From the NCBI GenBank assembly GCA_002338615.1, contig DDIS01000141.1, positions 5,475 to 69,474 on the forward strand: 64,000 bases of DNA, given 5' to 3'. Positions 18,782-28,848 of the stretch are shown piece after piece. This stretch comes from Proteobacteria bacterium UBA1844 (GTDB lineage: Bacteria; Pseudomonadota; Gammaproteobacteria; Steroidobacterales; Woeseiaceae). Both the position numbers and the translations under genes were made by a program. Within the stretch, counting starts at the first letter, position 1; each line of letters begins with the position of its first letter. Below the pieces are notes generated by a model that saw only the letters and a list, made by a program, of their open reading frames with translations, had not been told where the DNA came from and ran no database searches.

Positions 18782-19951
18782 ATGAGCATCTTCGACCAAT
18801 CAGAATATTCGCACCGCATTGCAACGGTAAAACGCAAAATGGCCACCGCTGGCATCGACGTGTTGCTCGTCATTAATCCGGAGAATATCTACTATCTGAC
18901 CGGATATTCCGGCTGGTCCTTTTACACGCCGCAATTTGCGGTAATAGCGCTGGACGACGATGAACCACTCCTGATCCTCCGTGATATGGATACCGCATGC
19001 GCAGATTATACAGTGTTCATGGGGCCGGATCGTGTCGTTGGGTACCCCGAACTCTATATCGGTTCGACCGAACGCCACCCGACGACCTATATCGCAGACC
19101 AGCTCGCTCAGCGCGCCTGGTCCGATAAGCGACTTGGCGTTGAACTGGGTGCCCATTTTTTTTCTGCGCTAATCTACGAAAAACTGCGCTCATGCCTCCC
19201 GAACGCGACGTTTGTTGATGCCTACCTGCTGGTCGATTGGGTGCGTACTTACAAGTCCGAGGCCGAAATAGGCATTATGCAACAAGCAGGCAAAATCGCC
19301 GAAAGTGCAATGCGACGAGCGATAGATGTCATCCGGCCCGGCGTACGCGAGTGCGATGCCGCCGCAGAAATTTTTCATGCGCAAGTATCGGGTACGACGG
19401 ACTACGGCGGAAGCACTCCGGCCAGTATTTCCATGCCTTCCGGCGCGAAGGCCGCATCGCCGCACCTTCGCTGGAGTGACGAACGCTACCCGGCAACAAC
19501 CTGCATCAATATAGAACTCGGCGGCGCGCGCCACGAATACCATGCCGGTTTGTCGCGAACAATTCATCTTGGACGACCGCCCGCGCAACTCGTGTCACTT
19601 TCCGCCGTTGTCATTGAAGGCCTCCAGACCGCCCTCGATGCGGCGCGCACCGGTGTAAGCTGTGAAGCAGTCGAAGCGGCGTGGCGGCAGGTTATCAGTC
19701 GGGCCGGTTACGAGAAGAAGTCTCGTATCGGTTATTCTATAGGCCTGTGTTTTCAGCCAACCTGGATCGACCTTACCGCTAGTTTACAGGCAGGGGATAA
19801 AACCATTCTCGAGCCCAACATGGTATTTCACATGATCTGCGGCATGTGGAAAGGTGAGCATAACTTCGTGATCAGCGAAACATTCCGGGTGACCGATTCC
19901 GCGCCCGAGTTGCTTTCTCAATTGGACCAGGACCTCGTCGTACGGGATTGA
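18782..19951 (+). CDS. M24 family hydrolase, ectoine hydrolase (DoeA/EutD)-like
   Basis: 389 aa, two-domain creatinase/aminopeptidase P fold. Blocks YYLTGYSGWSFY (37-48), VVGYPELYIGSTERHP (85-100) and SGAKAASPHLRWSD (220-233) resemble the DoeA/EutD ectoine hydrolases. In the pita-bread domain the two metal-binding aspartates of prolidases are absent (IELGGARHEYHAGLSRT, about 244-260), as in creatinase and DoeA, so it is probably a metal-free C-N hydrolase and not a peptidase. First gene of a four-gene plus-strand operon and divergent from a MocR regulator. The substrate could be ectoine or another cyclic or N-acylated amino acid. Confidence 0.75.
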   Translation: MSIFDQSEYSHRIATVKRKMATAGIDVLLVINPENIYYLTGYSGWSFYTPQFAVIALDDDEPLLILRDMDTACADYTVFMGPDRVVGYPELYIGSTERHPTTYIADQLAQRAWSDKRLGVELGAHFFSALIYEKLRSCLPNATFVDAYLLVDWVRTYKSEAEIGIMQQAGKIAESAMRRAIDVIRPGVRECDAAAEIFHAQVSGTTDYGGSTPASISMPSGAKAASPHLRWSDERYPATTCINIELGGARHEYHAGLSRTIHLGRPPAQLVSLSAVVIEGLQTALDAARTGVSCEAVEAAWRQVISRAGYEKKSRIGYSIGLCFQPTWIDLTASLQAGDKTILEPNMVFHMICGMWKGEHNFVISETFRVTDSAPELLSQLDQDLVVRD

Positions 19952-20015
19952 CCCCACATTTGACTGTGAGTGTATAGGTCAGTGTGCAATCAAAGTCTAT
20001 GACCAAGCGACGGAG

Positions 20016-21281
20016 ATGCGCTGGACAATGAATAAATCTCAGCTACCTTCACTACTTCGGGCAATTTTCCAATCGCTGCTCGTCATTCTCATTGCCGTAA
20101 CTCCTGCCAATGCCGAAAACGCTGAGGCAAGGCACGAATGGGCCATTGCAACTGACTCAGAAGTAGCGCGGATTGCGGATAGCCTGGCCAAGCTTGATGC
20201 AAATTTCAGGTCAGGCGACTACGGCAACATTGACGAGTTCCTGCTGATCAAAGACAGAAAGATTTATGCACATTTTCGATATCGAAACGACTACTGGCGG
20301 CAATTCGAAACGACGCTGCAAAACGATAGGAAACTGACAAACCAAACCACTTACGACTATTCGGACTCATTTCCCTACAATTATGCGCATCCGGAATGGC
20401 ATCCCTACTATATGGGCTCCGAGCTTCACACGTTGCAGTCGATTTCGAAAAGTGTCGTATCAATACTTGCAGGCATTGCCATAGACCGCAAGGAGATATC
20501 GTCGGTTGACGTCGCTGTCGTTGACCTGCTCGCCGGTTGTTATCGAATTCCGAATCGCGACGCGTCCTGGAATATGGTGACACTTGAGCACCTCCTGACG
20601 ATGCGGCTCAATCTGAATTGGCGTAGCGACCTGCCATTTGACGACCCGGACAATCCTGATACGGGCATCGAAATGAGTGACGATTGGGTGCAATACACTC
20701 TGAATCTTCCGATGCGGGGAACGCCTGGGACGTCATTCCTCTACAACAGTGGTGCAACACAATTGATCGGCGCGATACTGCGCGAATCCACCGGAGTTGA
20801 TATTGAGGAATACGCCCGTCGACACTTATTTAAGGCACTTGCGATCGACAATTTTTATTGGAAACAGACTCCTGCCGGTCCAAGCGACGCGTTGGGCGGG
20901 CTGTATCTTAAAGCGACGGATCTGGCCAAGATAGGTCAGTTAATGATAGACAATGGCATTTGGGCCGGGCAACGGGTAGTTTCCAGCAAGTGGGTCGAAG
21001 ATTCGCTGTACGCGACAACTGAAAGTGCAATCGAGTCGGGAGATGACCGACACGGATACGGTTACCAGTGGTGGCTGCCACATGACCTCTTTGGCGAACG
21101 GGCTTTCTCAGGGCTTGGATACGGGGGACAACTGTTGCTTGGACTACCAGATCAAAATGTTGTTGTTGTGCTGTATGGCTGGAATCCCGAATACGAGTTC
21201 CCTGCCCCACGAAAAAGCTTTCGTCCGATGTTGAACGAGTGGCTAATAAACGAAATACTTGCGCGTTTTGAAAGCGAGTAA
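20016..21281 (+). CDS. Exported serine hydrolase, class C beta-lactamase fold
   Basis: 421 aa. The N-terminus is a signal peptide ending near ANA-EN; ATG 20028 is an alternative start. It has the S-x-x-K motif as SISK (Ser142, Lys145) and Y-x-S/N as YNS (243-245), typical of EstB/DD-peptidase-like serine hydrolases. The C-terminal GLGYGGQLLL carries the usual third box. It may be an esterase, D-aminopeptidase or amidase in the periplasm; a resistance enzyme is unlikely given the context. It lies 64 bp after the M24 gene and 21 bp before ridA. Confidence 0.8.
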   Translation: MRWTMNKSQLPSLLRAIFQSLLVILIAVTPANAENAEARHEWAIATDSEVARIADSLAKLDANFRSGDYGNIDEFLLIKDRKIYAHFRYRNDYWRQFETTLQNDRKLTNQTTYDYSDSFPYNYAHPEWHPYYMGSELHTLQSISKSVVSILAGIAIDRKEISSVDVAVVDLLAGCYRIPNRDASWNMVTLEHLLTMRLNLNWRSDLPFDDPDNPDTGIEMSDDWVQYTLNLPMRGTPGTSFLYNSGATQLIGAILRESTGVDIEEYARRHLFKALAIDNFYWKQTPAGPSDALGGLYLKATDLAKIGQLMIDNGIWAGQRVVSSKWVEDSLYATTESAIESGDDRHGYGYQWWLPHDLFGERAFSGLGYGGQLLLGLPDQNVVVVLYGWNPEYEFPAPRKSFRPMLNEWLINEILARFESE

Positions 21282-21302
21282 TAGCAGAAGGCAACGGAAA
21301 TA

Positions 21303-21713
21303 ATGGAAAGTATCTTTACTGAACATGCCCCGCCTCCCAATGGACACTATTCCCAGGCGATGGTTGCAGGAAACCTCGTATTCGTATCCGGACAATTGCC
21401 AATAAGAGTCGTGGCTGAAAACAGAGCTGACGATAGCAAGGCCGTTGGCGGCATCGAACAGCAAACTCGAATCGCCCTGGAAAACGTGCAATCAATTCTC
21501 GAGTCCTGCAACAGCTCGCTGGCGCAGGTGATCAAGACCACGATATACATCTCGGACATTTCCCAGTGGGGGCTCGTTGACAAAGTCTATGCCGAGTTTT
21601 TCGGCAGCCACAGGCCAGCGCGCGCGGTCGTACCGACAAGAGAGCTTCACTACGGGTATCAGATTGAGATCGAGGCAATCGCGTCGCTGTCGGCGCGTGA
21701 ACCAGACCGTTAA
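21303..21713 (+). CDS. RidA family enamine/imine deaminase
   Basis: 136 aa, the normal size. The key Arg is in PARAVVPTRE and the conserved Glu in YQIEIEAIA near the C-terminus. RidA proteins hydrolyse reactive 2-aminoacrylate-type enamines made by PLP dehydratases. The start at 21303 follows GGAAATA. It sits between the serine hydrolase (21 bp upstream) and the TPR-sulfotransferase (4 bp downstream), in an operon headed by the DoeA-like hydrolase. A substrate producing an imine or enamine is therefore plausible. Confidence 0.88.
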   Translation: MESIFTEHAPPPNGHYSQAMVAGNLVFVSGQLPIRVVAENRADDSKAVGGIEQQTRIALENVQSILESCNSSLAQVIKTTIYISDISQWGLVDKVYAEFFGSHRPARAVVPTRELHYGYQIEIEAIASLSAREPDR

Positions 21714-21717
21714 GTCA

Positions 21718-23568
21718 ATGGCAATCCCCACGACGCGCGCCGATGAGCTTATGAGGGAGGCTCTTCACCTTCAGGAACTGGGTGATAACCGGCAAGCTTT
21801 GATAATCTACGAGCAAATTCTGCGAAGCTACCCCCGGCATCCGGATGTCTTGCACAATGCGGGGTTCGCGCAGTTTCAGCTTGGCAAAATGCATGCTGCG
21901 GAAAATCATTTTCTGGCGGCGATCAGCCTACGTCCACGGTTTGATAGAGCAAGATCCAATCTTGTCAGGCTGTGGACAAGAATGGACCGATCCAAGACCT
22001 TGACCGAAATCGCGCATGATCCGGATTGGGTTGACGCGCTTGACTTTGAAGCAAGTATCGAGTTGTGCAAACACTTCATGGACCGTGAGGACTTTGTCCT
22101 TGCGTTGACCTTTAGTCGCCGGGCATTGACGCTGAACGCGGCTGCGCCCCATGCCTCCCAGTACCTTGGCATTTGCCTGTTACGAACGAACCGCGCGGAG
22201 GAAGCTGAACCGCATTTTCGCAAAGCACTTGAATATTTGCCAAAGAGCCCGGAAATAATGGCGAGTCTCGCTCGCTGCCTGCTGTCGATGCATATGCGGA
22301 GGAAGAGAAAGAGTTACTGGATGGAGGCACGCACACTCCTTTCGACCGCCGCAACGGCAGCGCCAGGGAGTCCGCGCATTCGTCATGAGTTGGGGACCGT
22401 TTACGAAGAAAACGGGGAATTTCCCGTTGCCCTCGACGAATATCGACGTGCACTTGACGCCAAGCCGGATTATTTGCCTGCGCTGGCAAGCCTTGTTTCT
22501 CTTTCACGGGAAGATGCGCCGCAAGATTTACTCAACAACCTGCAGGACGTTCTTGAACAGGATACGACGTACCCGAACTCCGAGAAATCGCGAGGCTACC
22601 AGGCACTTGGGAAGTACTTCGACCATCAACAACACTACGACCAGGCATTCGACTGCTTCAAACGTTCGAATCAATTGCTGAGACCTGGCGCCGCATATGA
22701 TCGTGCAGGGCGCGAGGTGTATATAGACAACCTCATCGCCACCTACGCAACCCCGGCCTTGAGCCACACTGAACCGGCCGACAGCGGTGAAGTCCGGCCC
22801 GTATTCGTTGTCGGAATGCCACGTTCGGGAACGACTCTGCTTGAGCATATGTTAGCAAGTCACCCACTGATTGAAGGTGCCGGCGAGTTGCCATACTTTA
22901 CCGGACTTGAGCGACGCGGGTTGTCGCTTCACAATGAATTCGGGCGCAGGTGCGACGACTGGGATTTACGATTGCAATCCGCTTACCAGAAGCGATTGCA
23001 GGACGAATACGACCAGATCCTTGAAAAGATTGACGCAGATGCTCGACATATTATCGACAAGATGCCATTCAACTTCAGCCAGGTTGGAATGATTCTATAC
23101 CTCTACCCGACGGCCAGGATTGTGCACGCAAAAAGGGATATGTTCGACACCTGCGTGTCATGTTTTATTGAGTCATTCAGTGCTGAACACAACTGGTCTT
23201 TTGATCTCGGCGACATTGCTCATTATTATCTGCAGTACCAGAGATTGATGAAACACTGGATTGCGATATTCGGCAGCCAGATTATGACGATAGACTACGA
23301 AGACGTCGTCTCTGATCGTGAAAGCGCGGTTCGACGGATTCTGGACTTTCTGAAGCTGGATTGGAGTGCGAAATGCCTGCATTACAAAGACCAGGACCGG
23401 TCAATCAGAACGCCAAGCAAGTGGCAGGGTCGCCAGCCTATCTACAAGACGTCGGTAAAACGGTGGAAATGCTATAAGGCGCACCTGACACCGCTTTTCG
23501 AAAGCGCCGGTGCCGCAAGCGAGGTTGGCGATATTCTGAAACCCGCACCCCGGCGATTGAAGATCTAG
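21718..23568 (+). CDS. TPR-sulfotransferase fusion protein
   Basis: 616 aa from ATG 21718, 4 bp after ridA. Residues about 8-340 are tetratricopeptide repeats (GDNRQALIIYEQILRSYP, NRAEEAEPHFRKALEYLP, GEFPVALDEYRRALDAKP). The C-terminal 250 residues form a sulfotransferase domain with PAPS-binding loop VVGMPRSGTTLLEH (P-loop near residue 366) and a second conserved segment DKMPFNFSQVG. Such fusions are common in marine proteobacteria and resemble protein-tyrosine sulfotransferases. No signal peptide, so it is probably cytoplasmic. Its role in a catabolic operon is unexplained. Confidence 0.85.
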   Translation: MAIPTTRADELMREALHLQELGDNRQALIIYEQILRSYPRHPDVLHNAGFAQFQLGKMHAAENHFLAAISLRPRFDRARSNLVRLWTRMDRSKTLTEIAHDPDWVDALDFEASIELCKHFMDREDFVLALTFSRRALTLNAAAPHASQYLGICLLRTNRAEEAEPHFRKALEYLPKSPEIMASLARCLLSMHMRRKRKSYWMEARTLLSTAATAAPGSPRIRHELGTVYEENGEFPVALDEYRRALDAKPDYLPALASLVSLSREDAPQDLLNNLQDVLEQDTTYPNSEKSRGYQALGKYFDHQQHYDQAFDCFKRSNQLLRPGAAYDRAGREVYIDNLIATYATPALSHTEPADSGEVRPVFVVGMPRSGTTLLEHMLASHPLIEGAGELPYFTGLERRGLSLHNEFGRRCDDWDLRLQSAYQKRLQDEYDQILEKIDADARHIIDKMPFNFSQVGMILYLYPTARIVHAKRDMFDTCVSCFIESFSAEHNWSFDLGDIAHYYLQYQRLMKHWIAIFGSQIMTIDYEDVVSDRESAVRRILDFLKLDWSAKCLHYKDQDRSIRTPSKWQGRQPIYKTSVKRWKCYKAHLTPLFESAGAASEVGDILKPAPRRLKI

Positions 23569-23600
23569 ACTTCAACTCCCCGTTTATTGCCGTTCTGTAC

Positions 23601-26033
23601 CTACAGGCTCATCCGGATATAGGCATAGAAAGCCCTGGGCTCGCCGTAGTTGACGCCGTACTCACTTTGCGATGGAAGAACATAGGACTCATCAAGAACA
23701 TTGGAAAGGTTTATCCCAATTTCGACACGGGTCGTCAATGGATAGGCGGCATAGATTTCGAGCAAATTATACGATGGAATCTTATAGTCTACGTTGATCG
23801 AGGGCGTCTGTTCGCTCGCATAGAAATAGGATGCTCCCAGGTTCAGGCCATCCAGATAGTTGTTGGTCACAGCGGTGTAGTTCAGAAAGATCGACCCTGA
23901 GCGATTGGGCCCGAGTTCCAGGTCGCGACCCAGAAGGAACGGATCCTGGGGTGCGGCTGTCACCGATCCTGTGACATACGCGTAATTCGCCGCAATTGAC
24001 CAGTTTTCACTTAGCTGGCCCATGATCTCAATTTCCCAACCGCTCCGTTCTTCTGCGCCGCCCGCAATAACGAAGTCATCTCCGGGCCCGTTCTCCGGGT
24101 CGGAAATTGCATCATCGTCGATGTCCATATCGAAAACTGCAAGGTTGATACCGAGCGACTCACCGAGGAAAACAGCTTTCGCGCCAACCTCGTACAGCGT
24201 TCCGTGTTCGTTGCCGACAACTCCTCCCTCCCGAGTCGTTCCAACCTGTGGTTGAAATCCATCGACCGTCATTGCGTAGGCGTTTATCTGCGGCGTAAGC
24301 TCATAAACCAGCCCAGCTCGGTAGGTGAGCTCATCGGTCGAATGGTCGGCCAATACCGACCCGGTAACCAGTATCTGATCGAGAGTGAAGCCCCCGTCAC
24401 CCGATGCATAAAACACATCAATATCATCGTATCGGGCACCCAGGGTTAACTTTAATTTACCTGTAAGTTCGAATTGGCCTTGAATTCCAAAGTTTGCGTC
24501 CTTCTGCTGATCGTAATTGCCGTTCCCAAAACAGTAGTCACCGGTTTGATTGACAATATCGTCTAACGGCAGCATCTCGCCAACCAGCTCTGTCGTTTCA
24601 AAATCGAATATATCAATACCGCCGGTACATGCCGTCGCATAGCCGTCCGTAAACGTCCAATCTTCGTATCCTGCAAGGACAAAGACCGTATGCTCTCGGG
24701 AAAATGCCTCGAAATCATGTTGCAGCGACAATTCCACATTAAAAACCTCCAACTCGTGATGGAGCTCCTGTGAATAGCTGTAAACATAACCGTAGTACGA
24801 TGAGTTCGGGTCAATTGAAACCGGTCCATAGTAGGACTCGGTGTAAGCCGAGCGCAAATTCAGATTGGACTTGGATTGATTCACCGCAGCGGTTACGGTT
24901 GTTGATTCCGACGGACGATACCGAAGCTTCAACACCGATGCGCGAATTTCATTGTCGGACCGGTTGTACTCCGGGTTACCTGTAAATGTGTCCCGGGACA
25001 AGATTCCTTTTGTCGGCAAGACCGTATTGCCATCACCGTCCTCGAAAACCGGCAAAGTTCCGCCGGCGACATTGTCGGCGTTTTGAAAATATCCGTTGTA
25101 CGACAAAAGAAGAGAATCCGTGATGTCGTATTCCAGTGCGGGTGTAAGCGTAAGTAGATCCGCCTGTTCGCCCACGCGAAAGGATTCACCATCCGTGTAG
25201 CCTGCACTTAGCCGGGCCCGAAGATCCCCGTCAGCCGTAAGCGGTACATTGACGTCGCCTTCAATTCGGTAGTTGTCGTAAGATCCGAACCCGAGTTCGC
25301 CAGAAACGGATAGCTCACGTTCCGGTTTTTTCGTAATAAGGTTAATGATTCCGCCATAAGACACGACACCGTACGCAATTGATGCCGGGCCTCGGACGAA
25401 CTCCATTCTTTCGATACCCGTCATATCCAGAATGCCCTGAAAGGCAAATGAATAGTTGTCGAGTTTAAAACTTCGACCTGTGCCCAGTACGGTCCCCCGC
25501 GACGCGAAGGTCGAGCGCGGCTCGCCGAATCCATTCAGTCCAAGATCAGCAAGACCCGGTACGTACTTCGATGCATCTTCAATTGACTGAATATTGGCGG
25601 TTTCAATAAAATCGCCCGTTAAAACCGAGACTGACTGTGGGATATCCTGAATCGGCACATCGAACTTCGATACGCTACTCGCATCGAGCGCGCGGAAAAA
25701 TTCCGGGCGCCGGCCCATCACTACGATTTCTTGAAGCGTTTGTGAGCTATGTTCGCCCTGCGCCGCCGGTTTCTTGCCCTCCGCGGCACTTCCCGTTGGA
25801 TTTGCAGCGCCGCTCGCAACAGATGACGCACTCGCACCTTCCTGTATCGAAGAACGCGCATTCTCGTCCGCGGCCAGGATTGGAACAACCGGATCCGCGT
25901 ATGCAGCGGGATTGATACCGTAAATCGCGGCGGCGACGAACGTCGCCAGCGTACTCTTCCGCGGTACGAAATCCTGGCGCCTAGGAGCCTTGCCAGGCAA
26001 CCTCGTCTGCAGGTCCAATCTTAATGCCGACAT
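23601..26033 (-). CDS. TonB-dependent outer-membrane receptor, siderophore type
   Basis: 810 aa, start preceded by GGGGGGAAC. Long basic n-region, then a signal peptide ending AYA-DP (about residue 47) and a low-complexity Ala/Ser/Gly linker. The plug starts at LQEIVVMGRRPEFF (about 105) with DIPQSVSVLTGDFI and the MEFVRGPASIAYG block. A 22-strand barrel follows. The C-terminus ends RMSL, not the usual aromatic residue. It lies 179 bp downstream of a second receptor. The plug class is called siderophore-type, but the ligand could be any metal-chelate or peptide. Confidence 0.88.
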   Translation of the reverse strand: MSALRLDLQTRLPGKAPRRQDFVPRKSTLATFVAAAIYGINPAAYADPVVPILAADENARSSIQEGASASSVASGAANPTGSAAEGKKPAAQGEHSSQTLQEIVVMGRRPEFFRALDASSVSKFDVPIQDIPQSVSVLTGDFIETANIQSIEDASKYVPGLADLGLNGFGEPRSTFASRGTVLGTGRSFKLDNYSFAFQGILDMTGIERMEFVRGPASIAYGVVSYGGIINLITKKPERELSVSGELGFGSYDNYRIEGDVNVPLTADGDLRARLSAGYTDGESFRVGEQADLLTLTPALEYDITDSLLLSYNGYFQNADNVAGGTLPVFEDGDGNTVLPTKGILSRDTFTGNPEYNRSDNEIRASVLKLRYRPSESTTVTAAVNQSKSNLNLRSAYTESYYGPVSIDPNSSYYGYVYSYSQELHHELEVFNVELSLQHDFEAFSREHTVFVLAGYEDWTFTDGYATACTGGIDIFDFETTELVGEMLPLDDIVNQTGDYCFGNGNYDQQKDANFGIQGQFELTGKLKLTLGARYDDIDVFYASGDGGFTLDQILVTGSVLADHSTDELTYRAGLVYELTPQINAYAMTVDGFQPQVGTTREGGVVGNEHGTLYEVGAKAVFLGESLGINLAVFDMDIDDDAISDPENGPGDDFVIAGGAEERSGWEIEIMGQLSENWSIAANYAYVTGSVTAAPQDPFLLGRDLELGPNRSGSIFLNYTAVTNNYLDGLNLGASYFYASEQTPSINVDYKIPSYNLLEIYAAYPLTTRVEIGINLSNVLDESYVLPSQSEYGVNYGEPRAFYAYIRMSL

Positions 26034-26212
26034 GTTCCCCCCCGATGTTCACAGGCCCGAATAGTTTCCGGACGATATGAATCAGTAATTCGTATGTTTG
26101 CAAATGCTGCTTTTTTTTCGCAGATGATCGACGTTGTTTCGCCGTTCGACTCGCGCTTGGACCGAAGCATGCCAGGTTTCGTATGCGGATCGGCCTTCGT
26201 ACAGATCGAGTC

Positions 26213-28477
26213 TCAGAACCTCTTCCATACGGTCAGCTGCATCAGTCGTTCATCACCTACAGCTACCTGGTCGGAGCCAAAGATGCTGTCTTGCGCTGCC
26301 GTATAGAATGTCTCGTCGAACACATTATTGACCTGCAATCGCACTTCGATTGCCTGTGCGAAATAGTAGCTAATGCCAAGATCAATGCGCTCATAGCTTG
26401 GCAACTGGTACTGATTACCGGAGTTGGCCTGCCGGGACCCCTGGTGGACAACACCGATGCCGACATCGAGATTGTCGGCGCCCACTATTGCTCCATTGAC
26501 ATTAACGAAAACGCTGCCCTGGAATTTCGGAACATTAGGGAACTCGTTGCCGACAATATCCTCATCACTGGCTGTAATCTTCGAGTCCTGGGCGCTGATG
26601 CCACTGAAGATTGAAACCGTTTCATTCAACTTTCCAACTATCTCTAGTTCCACTCCGTTGATCCGCGCCGACCCCAATGGAGCAAGGAAAAATTCGCTTG
26701 GATCGTTGGATGGATCAAGAATTGCAATGTTGGTCTGCTCGATCTGATAGGCCGTCAGCGTGAGGAGTGCCGCGTCACTGTTCATCTTGAGCTTGATCCC
26801 GCCTTCAAAAGAGCGGTTTAGCTTGCTGCTGATCGGGTCGCCATTACGGGTAAACCCAGGTTGCGGCTCGGCGGATTCCGCATAACCAACAAATCCCGTT
26901 AGACTGCTGCTGAAGTCGTATGAACTTGCCAGGCGGTAGGAGCTTGTGTCTTCCTTCGCACTCTCCGAGAACAGTTCGTCGGGAAAGAGTGTACCGTCAT
27001 CAATTCCTTGCTGCAGAGTCGCAGGATCAATCCCGCTGAGGTCCTCGTATGAATACGTGCCGATATTGTCATAGCGAACGCTCACAAGCGTGCGGAACCG
27101 ATCTGTCCATTGCCCCATCCATTGACCGTATCCTGAGTCAATTTCGTCACCCCGTATGAAATTGGAATAGATTGATGGAGGCGTCGTTGGTGTGATACCG
27201 AAATCCGCAAGGGTGAGGCTATCCGTTGGATTCAAGACGTCATACGATGCAAAGCCGAACAAATATTTGAAATCATCATTGAAAGCAATGAAGCGATCAC
27301 GATTCTTGCCTTGGGACCAACCCAGATTTATAGCATGGCTCGTGCTGCCGGCATCAAACCCTGCCTTTACCTCGAGCTGGACGGTTTCCGAAGTCAGGTG
27401 GCTGCCGAAATCGGGCACATATACATCGATAATGCTGTTGCCGGAATAGGTAATTCCATCGTCTTCGAACAGTGGGCCATCCGGTCCGCTATCGGCATTT
27501 CGGGCTGCAATCTGCGAGTCTTCCTGTGAGACACTTTGATAGTGAGCCCGGACCGAGAACACGGAATTGATTCGGTGAGTCAGATCAACATCATAGCGTT
27601 GGTTGGTAAGCTCTAAATCGTCAAATTTCTGATGTATCGAGAAGTCCCGGGGCAGGAAGTCGCTATCCGGAAGAATGCCACGCGCGTAAATGGTGCCTCG
27701 ATCCAGGGGGTCGTTCTGTTTGCGATACTCGTATTCAACCAATAGATCCGTGTTCGGTGTTATCTCCCACGATACCGATGGGTTAACTGTCGTAACCGGG
27801 CGCGACTGTCGCCCCGGCCGCCATTGTTGCTTTTCCTCATAGGCCGCAATCAATCGTACATTGACGCCCTGCACCACCTTGCCGGTTACATCGCCGCCGA
27901 ATCTATAGAAATTGGCATCGCCCACGCTACCGAAAATCTGTGCGTCAAACTTCTCCTGAGGCTTCTTGGTGATTATATTGACAAACCCTCCAGGCGATGT
28001 AAGCGAGCCTTCAACACCAGACGGACCCTTCACAATCTCGATGCGCTCGACAGTATCAAGTGCCGGTCGTCCTTCCGCTGTAATCGATTGGCGAATTCCG
28101 TTCACATAATTATTTGTGCTCGAAAATCCGCGGATCGTGAACTCGTCGGTATTCAGCCCGCCATTGTCTGCATTTGATACACCTGCAACATAGGGCAGCA
28201 CGGCCGCCATCGATCGTGCGCCAAGATCTTCGAGCAGATCATCACTTATCACTGTTACAGACGCAGGCAGCTCGCTTAGTGCCACGGGTAGGCCAAGAGC
28301 ATCGGTCTGCGAAGTAAGATAGCCCTGGTCGCGAGTGCCTGTGACCACGATCTCCTCGATATTGCCGTCGGCCGATTGGTCCGTCTGCGACTGCGCAGGG
28401 TTTGCGACAAAAGCGGCAAGGCACAGAGCAGCTGCGTGCAAAATGCCGTGCCTTCCAGTGGTCTGCAATGACTTCAT
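26213..28477 (-). CDS. TonB-dependent outer-membrane receptor, siderophore type
   Basis: 754 aa, start preceded by GGGGGAACC. Signal peptide ends near AQS-QT (residue 31). TonB box/plug entry IEEIVVTGTRDQGYL (about 40-54), then LPASVTVISDDLLEDLG, the RIEIVKGPSGVEGS block and a barrel ending in Phe (VWKRF), the canonical outer-membrane signature. It shares class but little sequence with the receptor at 23601-26033. I saw no Fur-box-like sequence in the upstream region, so iron control is not evident. Confidence 0.9.
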   Translation of the reverse strand: MKSLQTTGRHGILHAAALCLAAFVANPAQSQTDQSADGNIEEIVVTGTRDQGYLTSQTDALGLPVALSELPASVTVISDDLLEDLGARSMAAVLPYVAGVSNADNGGLNTDEFTIRGFSSTNNYVNGIRQSITAEGRPALDTVERIEIVKGPSGVEGSLTSPGGFVNIITKKPQEKFDAQIFGSVGDANFYRFGGDVTGKVVQGVNVRLIAAYEEKQQWRPGRQSRPVTTVNPSVSWEITPNTDLLVEYEYRKQNDPLDRGTIYARGILPDSDFLPRDFSIHQKFDDLELTNQRYDVDLTHRINSVFSVRAHYQSVSQEDSQIAARNADSGPDGPLFEDDGITYSGNSIIDVYVPDFGSHLTSETVQLEVKAGFDAGSTSHAINLGWSQGKNRDRFIAFNDDFKYLFGFASYDVLNPTDSLTLADFGITPTTPPSIYSNFIRGDEIDSGYGQWMGQWTDRFRTLVSVRYDNIGTYSYEDLSGIDPATLQQGIDDGTLFPDELFSESAKEDTSSYRLASSYDFSSSLTGFVGYAESAEPQPGFTRNGDPISSKLNRSFEGGIKLKMNSDAALLTLTAYQIEQTNIAILDPSNDPSEFFLAPLGSARINGVELEIVGKLNETVSIFSGISAQDSKITASDEDIVGNEFPNVPKFQGSVFVNVNGAIVGADNLDVGIGVVHQGSRQANSGNQYQLPSYERIDLGISYYFAQAIEVRLQVNNVFDETFYTAAQDSIFGSDQVAVGDERLMQLTVWKRF

Positions 28478-28848
28478 GTTGGTTCCCCCATGATCCGTGA
28501 CGTTTTGCCCGGGAATAGTTGTTTCCTGAATTCACCCACCGCGTTTCATTCGTACGGCGACTCACTAGACTTTAGTGCATGACGTTGTAAGTTTATTTAT
28601 ACAGAAGCAAAAAAATGAAGGTACACACAATGCAGATCGCTACGGCGAATGCGAAAACACGATCCAGGCGTGTGCCTTAGGTGATCCACCCGCGCTGTCA
28701 ATTACCATCAAACGATGGCTATCGACTGGACCCAGGATCTGTAGACGGTATTGAAATGTGCGATCTATTGGCGATATCAAAATGATTTCGCAATATTGAG
28801 CAGCGCTGAGGGCCTGCCGAAGGTTCGGTCGTCTGCGTGATTACGACC
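28478..28848. other. 371-bp intergenic region upstream of the TonB receptor
   Basis: Contains the receptor promoter and the tail end of the hydroxyacyl-CoA-dehydrogenase-like gene's 3' region. It is AT-richer around 28585-28620 (a run of A near 28610). I see no convincing ORF, Fur box, tRNA or terminator. Confidence 0.35.
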
